Shown in pieces: positions 10,040 to 16,794 of a stretch of 64,000 nt of DNA. The notes beneath the pieces were generated by a model. The model searched no databases. It was not told the DNA's origin and worked only from the letters and a program-made list of their open reading frames with translations. Numbering within the stretch: position 1 is the first letter of the stretch; every line of letters begins with the position of its first letter. Origin of the DNA: Bacteroidota bacterium (GTDB lineage: Bacteria; Bacteroidota; Bacteroidia; Bacteroidales; ML635J-15); contig JAKQEK010000197.1 of NCBI GenBank assembly GCA_029558535.1, forward strand, positions 90,471 through 154,470, read 5' to 3'. The position numbers were made by a program, and so were the translations under genes.

Positions 10040-10906
10040 GTGTTCACAAAAATAAAATCATACTTTTCGCTTATAAAATTCAGCCATACGGTTTTTGCTA
10101 TGCCTTTCGCTTTTCTTGGATTTTCTTTAGCAATTCTACAAGAACCTGATTCTTTCGAATGGGCTTCACTGGTTTTTGTGATTTTATGTATGATATTCGC
10201 CCGAAATACTGCAATGTCGTTTAACCGTTTTTGTGACAGGGATATTGATAAAAAAAATCCAAGAACAACAAAACGCGAAATTCCAAGTGGAAAAATCAGC
10301 CTTAAAAACTCAATTATATTCACAATAATTAATGCTATCTTATTTATTATTTGCTCAGGATTCTTTAACAAAACAACTCTATTCTTGTCCCCTGTGGCAT
10401 TATTTATTATCCTGTTTTACAGTTATACCAAGAGATTCACTTTTCTGTCACATTTCGTACTGGGAATAAGCCTTGCTATTGCACCAGCCGGAGCATATCT
10501 TGCCATAACCGGACATTTAGATTTTGCTGTAATAATTCTTTCTGTGTGTGTATTTTTATGGACTGCAGGATTTGACATACTTTATTCTTTGCAGGACGAA
10601 GAGTTTGATAAAGCAAATAATTTATTCTCAATACCTGCAAGATTCGGAAGAGTTAATTCGCTTGTTATATCTGCTTTGGTTCATTTTATTTGTAGTGCAG
10701 GAATTATATATATAAATATCTTATTACAAGCTGGTTATCTTATGTGGACCGGAACTGCCATCTTTATAGCTCTTCTTATCTACCAGCATTTGATTATTAA
10801 AAAGCATGACATTTCAAGGATTAACCTTGCATTTGGCACATTGAACGGTATCGCATCAGTAATCTACGCAAGCCTAGCAATAATAGAAATTTTTTATACT
10901 GCCTGA
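10040..10906 (+). CDS. UbiA-family prenyltransferase (4-hydroxybenzoate-polyprenyltransferase-like; MqnP-type)
   Basis: An integral membrane protein of 288 residues with about eight or nine hydrophobic segments. Both polyprenyl-diphosphate/Mg binding motifs are present: NRxxDxxIDKKNPRT (62-76) and DILYSLQDEEFD (179-190). Bacteroidota without ubiquinone usually use such a protein in menaquinone synthesis (futalosine-type MqnP or a related step), which is the likeliest role here. The frame is open upstream to a TTG at 10013, but a -7-like element (GAATTTTG, 10008-10015) overlaps that region. The GTG at 10040 gives the usual family N-terminus (SLIKFSHTVFAMPFA). The 3' end overlaps the convergent VTT gene by 13 bp. 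Confidence 0.9.
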   Translation: MFTKIKSYFSLIKFSHTVFAMPFAFLGFSLAILQEPDSFEWASLVFVILCMIFARNTAMSFNRFCDRDIDKKNPRTTKREIPSGKISLKNSIIFTIINAILFIICSGFFNKTTLFLSPVALFIILFYSYTKRFTFLSHFVLGISLAIAPAGAYLAITGHLDFAVIILSVCVFLWTAGFDILYSLQDEEFDKANNLFSIPARFGRVNSLVISALVHFICSAGIIYINILLQAGYLMWTGTAIFIALLIYQHLIIKKHDISRINLAFGTLNGIASVIYASLAIIEIFYTA

Positions 10907-11508
10907 ATAATCAACATTGCATAAAGAAAGAATCTGATTATTCTAAATATCCCCAGATAGGTAAGTCTGACTAGAGGAAATTTCATTAATCCTGCCAAAC
11001 TGCAAACAATAGCATAAGGTAAAGGAAATAGTGCTGCAATAACAATAAAAATGCCTCCCCACTTTTTGATTTTATCTATATGACTTGCATATAACTTTTC
11101 AACTCTGACTTTTACTTTTGGAATTTTCCTAATTAATGCGCCCAGAAAATAAGCAATAAATCCACCAACATAAGATATAACACCTAATAAACCAACCATA
11201 AGGTAAAAATTAGGCATCTCACTCACCCATAATATAAAAATATCTGGAGGTATCATACCCATAAAACTTTCTGATAAAAGAAAAAATAACAAAACAATGT
11301 AAAATGGAAAATTCTCGATTAAAAACTGTGGGATATCGCTAATTTTTATAATAAAAGTATTAAGAATTAAGGCTGCAATAATTATTACGGCAATAATTAT
11401 TATTACTTTAATAAAATTGCTTAACACAAACGAATATAAACCTGATGATTTGTAGTAACGATAATATATATTAAAAGAATTAAATATATTTCGCCTTTGC
11501 CTTTTCAT
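10894..11508 (-). CDS. VTT-domain (DedA/SNARE-associated, YqaA-like) membrane protein
   Basis: A 204-residue membrane protein from ATG 11508; the frame continues 5 codons upstream to 11523, but the MKRQRR start is more natural. It has an N-terminal hydrophobic helix near residues 35-55, then a core with the VTT/DedA pattern (FFLLSESFMGMIPPD, GGFIAYFLGALIRK, GGIFIVIAALFPLPY) and a C-terminal hydrophobic segment. DedA-superfamily proteins are linked to lipid flipping and membrane homeostasis; substrate is not predicted here. The G/F-x-P-P-D and FPLPY elements resemble the YqaA branch. It converges on the UbiA gene with a short overlap. Confidence 0.82.
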   Translation of the reverse strand: MKRQRRNIFNSFNIYYRYYKSSGLYSFVLSNFIKVIIIIAVIIIAALILNTFIIKISDIPQFLIENFPFYIVLLFFLLSESFMGMIPPDIFILWVSEMPNFYLMVGLLGVISYVGGFIAYFLGALIRKIPKVKVRVEKLYASHIDKIKKWGGIFIVIAALFPLPYAIVCSLAGLMKFPLVRLTYLGIFRIIRFFLYAMLIIQAV

Positions 11509-11661
11509 GCTGCAAAAATGCATAAATAATTCTATAAATAATAGAAAATTTGTACGATTTAATAAGTTTATTCTTTAAAATTATTTAAGGCATATTTCTT
11601 GACAAATTAAATAATTTAATAATTATTATCACGTTGTATTTAAGGTTAATGAATTTTAAAA

Positions 11662-11669
11662 TATATTTG
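11662..11669 (+). promoter_or_regulatory. Putative -7 element TATATTTG
   Basis: A perfect match to the Bacteroidota -7 consensus TAnnTTTG, 14 bp before the ATG at 11684. The nearest upstream TTG (11634-11636) is 25 bp away, slightly outside the usual 17-23 bp. Confidence 0.5.
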
Positions 11670-11683
11670 TCAATAATATATTT

Positions 11684-13702
11684 ATGTTAAAAGTCTTTAA
11701 AATATTATTCCCTCTATTGTTAATGTCTTGCATTATACATTCTCAGTCTAATATACAATATTGCAATGATATAAATAATAAGAAAATTGAGAAGAATTTT
11801 AACAAAGCTGTTGATCTTTACGTAGGTGGCCAGTTAGATGAAGCAGAAGTTATTCTGGCAAAGGTTGTTGATGAAGAACCCGAATTTACTGAAGCTTGGG
11901 CAGTTATAGCAGAAATAAATTATTCAAGATATAAAACTGCAGTAAATTCTAAGTCGAAAACTGTAAGCTTCAACAACTATATAAAATGTCTCGAAAAAAT
12001 TGTTGAAACTTGTCCACGCTATAATGATTTTTCAGTAAATTATACATTAGGTAAAATATACTTCGAAAGCGAAGATTTTGAAAAATCAAAAAAATATATA
12101 AATCAGTTTGTTACAAATACAACAAAAAGAGATGCAAATTATTCTGATGGCTACAACACCATTAAATATATAGATGAATATCAGCAAATTATTTTAAACC
12201 CGGTGCCATTTAAACCAATTATTGTTGAAGGCGTTTCAACTATTAATGATGATTATCTTCCTATAATTTCACCCGATGGAAGTCTGGCTTTTTTTACTCA
12301 TGCCTATATGAAAAAAGATATTAATTCCATATACGGAGAAAAATTCACGGAAGAATTTACAGTTGCCAGAGCTATGGATGAAAGCGGGACGAAATTTTCA
12401 AATGGAGAGCCCCTGCCCTATCCTTTTAATACAGGTAAAAATCAAGGAGCTTCCTCTATAACAATTGATAATAGTATTCTATATATTACAATATGCGAAT
12501 TCGTTAGCCGTGATTATGACAACTGCGACATCTATTACTCTGTCAGAAAAAATAACGGGTGGTCAGATTTAGTAAATATGGGACCACACATTAATGGGAT
12601 ATACACTTGGGAAAGTCAGCCTTCAATATCATCTGATGGTAAGACACTTTATTTTGCCAGTATTAGACCAGAGAATATAGGATTTGATCCCAATATTCCT
12701 ACTTGTGACATTTGGTATTCAACAAAAAATGATGATGGCACCTGGACCAAAGCTCAAAATTTAGGCACAACAATTAATACTTCTGGTAATGAGAAATCTC
12801 CATTCATTCACTCTGATAGTCAAACACTTTATTTTTCATCAGACGGACACAAAGGTGTAGGTGGATTTGATATCTTCTTTACTAAATTCAGAGATAATAA
12901 ATGGACATTTCCAATAAATATCGGATATCCTATTAATACAAAAAATAATGATCTTGGTTTTGTTGTAAATACTCAAGGCACAAAAGCTTATTTTGCCAGT
13001 AATAAATTTGATGGAATGGGTGGCTGGGATATATATTCTTTTGATTTGTACCCCGAAGCCAGACCTGAAAAAGTGTTTGTTGTCAAAGGTAAATTGATTG
13101 ATGACAACGGGAGTGCTATTACAGAAGCCAAACTAGAAGTCAAAAATGTAAGAACCGAAGAAGTTTCTCAAGGCCTTGTTGATTCCGAAACAGGACATTA
13201 TGCAGTAGCTGTTACAACAGAAAAGGACACTCATGATGATTATTTAATGGTTGTAAAAAAAGAAGACTATAGCTATACTTCTGCTTTAATTGAAACAACT
13301 GATTCAATATTTGTTAAACCAGTAGAAATTAGTTTTGAAGTAAAACCTATCGAAAAAGGAAAAGCAGTAGAACTTAGAGATATTTACTATGCAACTGCCT
13401 CATATGAAATTGATAAAAAAAGTCTTGCTGTTTTAGATGGATTCATTGAATTTCTTATTGAAAACCCAAGCATACAAATTGAAATAAGAGGGCATACCGA
13501 CAATATAGGCAGTGTGCAAACTAACATGACATTATCCACAAACAGAGCAAAATCTGTATATGATTATCTTGTACAAAAAGGCGTCAGTAAAAACAGATTA
13601 AGGTATCAGGGTTTTGGTCCTAATAAACCTATCGCGACAAACGATACCGAAGCCGGAAGATCAAAAAACAGAAGAACAGAGTTCTATATTCTTTCAAAAT
13701 AA
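11684..13702 (+). CDS. PorE-like OmpA-family lipoprotein (TPR, PD40 propeller, CRD, OmpA_C)
   Basis: A 672-residue protein with lipobox LLMSC (Cys16). Domain order: a TPR-like helical part (about 30-160), a WD40/PD40-type beta-propeller (about 190-450, repeats such as SPDGSLAFF, SSDGKTLYFAS, DSQTLYFSSDG), a carboxypeptidase-regulatory-like beta sandwich (about 460-540), and an OmpA_C peptidoglycan-binding domain (about 560-672, with IEIRGHTDNIG and NRRTEFYI). The same order is found in PorE, the T9SS protein that tethers the machinery to peptidoglycan. Bacteroidota usually carry several such paralogues, so assignment as the true PorE is uncertain. A strong terminator follows directly. Confidence 0.87.
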   Translation: MLKVFKILFPLLLMSCIIHSQSNIQYCNDINNKKIEKNFNKAVDLYVGGQLDEAEVILAKVVDEEPEFTEAWAVIAEINYSRYKTAVNSKSKTVSFNNYIKCLEKIVETCPRYNDFSVNYTLGKIYFESEDFEKSKKYINQFVTNTTKRDANYSDGYNTIKYIDEYQQIILNPVPFKPIIVEGVSTINDDYLPIISPDGSLAFFTHAYMKKDINSIYGEKFTEEFTVARAMDESGTKFSNGEPLPYPFNTGKNQGASSITIDNSILYITICEFVSRDYDNCDIYYSVRKNNGWSDLVNMGPHINGIYTWESQPSISSDGKTLYFASIRPENIGFDPNIPTCDIWYSTKNDDGTWTKAQNLGTTINTSGNEKSPFIHSDSQTLYFSSDGHKGVGGFDIFFTKFRDNKWTFPINIGYPINTKNNDLGFVVNTQGTKAYFASNKFDGMGGWDIYSFDLYPEARPEKVFVVKGKLIDDNGSAITEAKLEVKNVRTEEVSQGLVDSETGHYAVAVTTEKDTHDDYLMVVKKEDYSYTSALIETTDSIFVKPVEISFEVKPIEKGKAVELRDIYYATASYEIDKKSLAVLDGFIEFLIENPSIQIEIRGHTDNIGSVQTNMTLSTNRAKSVYDYLVQKGVSKNRLRYQGFGPNKPIATNDTEAGRSKNRRTEFYILSK

Positions 13703-13733
13703 AAACCTCAGTTAAACTAATAACTGAGGTTTT
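13702..13733. terminator. Bidirectional rho-independent terminator
   Basis: A perfect 13-bp stem (AAAACCTCAGTTA / TAACTGAGGTTTT) with a 6-nt loop lies immediately after the PorE-like stop codon. It also faces the end of the convergent symporter gene. Confidence 0.92.
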
Positions 13734-13760
13734 AATATCAACTAATACATTTAAAATTCT

Positions 13761-15668
13761 TTACGAAACTCGTTCACTTCTAGTCTTTAATGACACCAAT
13801 ACTAAAGTAATAAAGGATAAAGGAATTGAAACAATGCCCGGATTATCTAATGGGAATATAGCTGCTGTTTTAGCCAAGCCATACATTTCAAACATTGTTG
13901 GTGACAACAATATTAAAATTATGGATGAAAATACACCCATCATAATTGATGCAGCAACGCCCTTACCTGTAGTCTTTTTCCAAAAAATAATCATTATTAT
14001 CGCAGGCAAATTTGCAGATGCTGCAACAGCAAAAGCAAGTCCTACTAAAAATGAAACATTCATACCTTTAAAAACAATACCTAAAATAATTGCAATAATA
14101 CCTACTGAGAATGCTGCAAATTTTCCGGCACGAACCTTATTCTTATCTGTCATTTGTTTATTTAAATATTTATCCATAAAATCGTGGGCAATAGCTCCAG
14201 ATGATGCGACTATAAGTCCTGAAACTGTTCCTAAAACAGTTGCAAATGCAATTGCTGATATTATAGAGAAAATACCTATTCCAAAAGATTTAGCTAATAA
14301 TGGTCCTGACATATTTGAACTTGCCATATCGTTAACACCATTAACCATAGCACCTAACCCTAAATACAAAGTAAGAATATAGAAAAATCCAATTGCAGCA
14401 ATTGCAACAATTGTTGACTTACGAGCTGCACGCTGACTAGGTACAGTATAGTATCTTATCAATACATGAGGCAAGGCAGATGTACCCATAAATAAGGCTA
14501 ACATTAAAGATAGAAAATTGAGCTTTTCCCAAATTGTTCCTTTTGCAATTTTAAAAATTACTCCAGGTTTCATTATTTCTTTTCCAGATACAATTTTAGG
14601 GTAAAATACAGTTATCTTCTGATCAGCTGTTTTAACAATTGACTTTTTATAAATTATAATATCGCTGTCTTCAACCTTTGTCAAAAAGTTAAATGGATTT
14701 AAGGGTCCTGTGCTATTAACTTGTTTACCGTCAGACACTAATTTATGAATATGCCCTACCTGATAAAATTTACGTTCCGATTTAGGAGCTCCATTGTACA
14801 GCAAGTCACCTTCTGCAGATTCGGATATTGACAATGATTCCTCTAAAACCACACTATTCCCCTCTCCTCTTGAAACCCTGTACCAACGATCATAATCTTC
14901 AACTTTAATCTTAACGAACTCATTTTTCCCCTCTAAATCAGAAATTATATCCGAAGAACACACAACAGTTTCATCATCAGGAATTATTTTTTCACCATCT
15001 ACTACAGCAGTATATTGTTTGAACTGATGATAACCATCATAAGGTGTTGTTTCAAGACCTTTTCTTAATATCATTATCGTCAGTATCAATGTAACGATAA
15101 TCAACAATCCACCTTTAATAAATTGCACATAAGTTGTTGATGTCATACCGGCGGTAGCAACAATCAGAATTACTATTGATCCTACAATTACTACACCTAC
15201 CCAGTGAGGCAAACCTAACAATGGAACAACAAGATCCCCGGCACCAACCATTTGAGGAATAAGATAAAACAATGAAACCACTAATGTCGAAATGGCTGCA
15301 GTTAACTTCACAGGTCTTGAATTAAACTTACTGTCTAATGCGTCAGTAAATGTAAATTTACCCATTCTCTTTAATGGCTCGGCAACCACAAACAATGCAA
15401 CAACCCAACCGGCTAGGTAACCAATAGAATATAAAAATCCATCAAAACCGGCATAGGCAATCATACCACATATTCCTAAAAAGGATGCTGCCGACAAATA
15501 GTCACCTGCAAAAGCAACACCGTTAACTCCCCAGTGAATATTCCCACCGGCTGCATAATAACTACTTGCACTTTTTGTTTTTCTTGCAAAATAAAATGAC
15601 AGGCCTAATACTAAAGCCACAAATGATAAAAATATTATCACTGCCCATATAGAAACATCGTAAATCAT
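13761..15668 (-). CDS. ActP-like cation/acetate (monocarboxylate) symporter, SSS family
   Basis: A 635-residue polytopic membrane protein with about 13 transmembrane segments. The N-terminal region (SYYAAGGNIHWGVNGVAFAG and DYLSAASFLG) is characteristic of ActP/MctP-type members of the sodium:solute symporter family. The pairing with a 94-residue DUF485 protein, whose gene overlaps the start by 4 bp (ATGA), matches the actP-yjcH arrangement, so acetate or a related short carboxylate is the likely substrate. An unusual polar region of about 180 residues (203-382) separates two membrane segments. The gene shares its intergenic region with a Crp/Fnr gene and lies near a DUF294 sensor. Confidence 0.9.
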   Translation of the reverse strand: MIYDVSIWAVIIFLSFVALVLGLSFYFARKTKSASSYYAAGGNIHWGVNGVAFAGDYLSAASFLGICGMIAYAGFDGFLYSIGYLAGWVVALFVVAEPLKRMGKFTFTDALDSKFNSRPVKLTAAISTLVVSLFYLIPQMVGAGDLVVPLLGLPHWVGVVIVGSIVILIVATAGMTSTTYVQFIKGGLLIIVTLILTIMILRKGLETTPYDGYHQFKQYTAVVDGEKIIPDDETVVCSSDIISDLEGKNEFVKIKVEDYDRWYRVSRGEGNSVVLEESLSISESAEGDLLYNGAPKSERKFYQVGHIHKLVSDGKQVNSTGPLNPFNFLTKVEDSDIIIYKKSIVKTADQKITVFYPKIVSGKEIMKPGVIFKIAKGTIWEKLNFLSLMLALFMGTSALPHVLIRYYTVPSQRAARKSTIVAIAAIGFFYILTLYLGLGAMVNGVNDMASSNMSGPLLAKSFGIGIFSIISAIAFATVLGTVSGLIVASSGAIAHDFMDKYLNKQMTDKNKVRAGKFAAFSVGIIAIILGIVFKGMNVSFLVGLAFAVAASANLPAIIMIIFWKKTTGKGVAASIMMGVFSSIILILLSPTMFEMYGLAKTAAIFPLDNPGIVSIPLSFITLVLVSLKTRSERVS

Positions 15669-15949
15669 ACCTGGCCTCCTTCCGTATTTAATTTATCTTC
15701 TAATCTCGAACAGGCAATATGGTAAAAGAATCCCATTACAATTGCCAAAAGAATTAAAGAAAATCCGTAAACTACTGCCAGATTAAGGCCAAAAGCAATA
15801 CGGGTTCCGGTAAAATCCGGATAGAATAAACATAACGCAACAAAAATTACGTAAAACATCAAATAGATAAAGAAGAACTTTAATCCCAACTTGGATTTTC
15901 GGTTTGCGGATTTGTCTTCTTTTAACTCAGCTGCAGATCCATGTAACAT
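15665..15949 (-). CDS. DUF485 membrane protein (YjcH-like), partner of ActP symporter
   Basis: A 94-residue protein with two transmembrane helices (about 24-45 and 54-75) and the family-type segments YLMFYVIFVALC and VYGFSLILLAIVMGFFYH. DUF485 proteins are small inner-membrane partners found almost always just upstream of ActP-type symporters. Here the stop overlaps the symporter start by 4 bp, which implies translational coupling. The exact role (assembly or gating) is not known. Confidence 0.9.
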   Translation of the reverse strand: MLHGSAAELKEDKSANRKSKLGLKFFFIYLMFYVIFVALCLFYPDFTGTRIAFGLNLAVVYGFSLILLAIVMGFFYHIACSRLEDKLNTEGGQV

Positions 15950-16001
15950 TGTTAAAATTTTTTAGTTAATAATAAAATTATTATCACCGTTTTGCGGTTG
16001 C

Positions 16002-16009
16002 CAAATTTA
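16002..16009 (-). promoter_or_regulatory. Putative -7 element of the DUF485-actP operon
   Basis: TAAATTTG on the minus strand, a perfect TAnnTTTG match about 52 bp before the DUF485 start. No TTG is correctly spaced upstream. The leader between it and the gene contains a small hairpin (ACCG/CGGT, about 15986-15999). Confidence 0.45.
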
Positions 16010-16046
16010 TAATTTATAGTCTTTATTTAATGTTTCGTTAAGTTGT

Positions 16047-16057
16047 AATGTAACATT
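16047..16057. promoter_or_regulatory. Candidate Crp/Fnr-type operator (palindrome)
   Basis: AATGTAACATT is a perfect palindrome around a single central base. It overlaps the -33 TTG (16056-16058) of the Crp/Fnr gene and lies between that gene and the divergent DUF485-actP operon. Its position suits autoregulation or control of the symporter by the adjacent regulator; this is inference. Confidence 0.4.
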
Positions 16058-16086
16058 GTTTTATATCAACTTTTTATGTAATTTTG
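16056..16086 (+). promoter_or_regulatory. Promoter of the Crp/Fnr gene (TTG-20-TAATTTTG)
   Basis: -33 TTG at 16056-16058, a 20-bp spacer, then -7 TAATTTTG at 16079-16086, which fits the Bacteroidota sigma-ABfr consensus exactly. The ATG at 16101 lies 14 bp downstream, so the upstream TTG is a promoter box and not a start codon. Confidence 0.72.
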
Positions 16087-16100
16087 AAAAAAATAAGTTA

Positions 16101-16790
16101 ATGAAATTTAATAAAAATATCAATTGCGATCATTGTCAACTTAAATGTGACATATACCAAGCTCTTCAAGACAGTACAGATGACTTTTCGTGTATAAAAC
16201 CTTTACATGTACACTACGAACGTCATGAGTATATATGTAAACAAGGGAGTCCTGTATCCCATGCAATATATCTTGTAGATGGGTCTGCAAAATTATTTAT
16301 AGAAGGATTAAATAATAGAAATATAACTTTATATATAATGAAACCGAAAACATATATAGGTTTGTTATCCTTTTTCGAAACTCCATACTATAGCTATTCG
16401 GTAAAAGCACTGGAAAATTCTCAGATATGTATGATCGATTTAGATTGTATAAAAAAGTTATATATAAATAATCATAATTTTCTACTCAAATTAAATAAAG
16501 CCTTTGGCAAATCAGTTTCGTCAATACTGAGTAAAATAATAACATTAAATCAAAAAAATATTAGGGGAAGGATTGCAGACAGTCTGCTTTATCTTTCAGA
16601 TTTATACAAATCCGATTCTTTTGAAATGCTCTTATCTCGTAAAGAGCTGGGAGAATTATCTGCAATCTCAGAAGAGAATGCTGTGCGGATTTTATCTGAG
16701 TTTAGAAAAGAAGGTATAATTGATGTTAAAGGAAAAAGAATAAGTATTCTTGATAGGAATTTAATTACCAAAATATCAGAAGTTGGCTAA
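16101..16790 (+). CDS. Crp/Fnr family transcriptional regulator with N-terminal Cys cluster
   Basis: A 229-residue protein with an N-terminal cyclic-nucleotide-binding-type beta roll (about 30-145) and a C-terminal winged helix (about 150-225) with LLSRKELGELSAISEENAVR as the recognition region. Cysteines 9, 12 and 16 (CDHCQLKC) plus Cys31 near the N-terminus recall Fnr-type iron-sulfur or redox sensors, although Cys-containing N-termini occur in many Bacteroidota Crp proteins. The ATG at 16101 was chosen because a perfect promoter occupies the upstream frame extension. It is divergent from DUF485-actP and convergent, with a 4-bp gap, to a Cache-PAS-CBS-DUF294 sensor. It likely regulates respiration or carboxylate use; effector unknown. 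Confidence 0.9.
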   Translation: MKFNKNINCDHCQLKCDIYQALQDSTDDFSCIKPLHVHYERHEYICKQGSPVSHAIYLVDGSAKLFIEGLNNRNITLYIMKPKTYIGLLSFFETPYYSYSVKALENSQICMIDLDCIKKLYINNHNFLLKLNKAFGKSVSSILSKIITLNQKNIRGRIADSLLYLSDLYKSDSFEMLLSRKELGELSAISEENAVRILSEFRKEGIIDVKGKRISILDRNLITKISEVG

Positions 16791-16794
16791 TTTA

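Noticed and set aside
10000..10371. A 123-codon minus-strand frame
   Set aside because: It is antisense to the UbiA prenyltransferase, whose active-site motifs are intact.
13834..14382. A 182-codon plus-strand frame
   Set aside because: It is antisense to the ActP-like symporter. Its Ile/Ala/Thr-rich sequence mirrors the membrane helices and it has no start signal.
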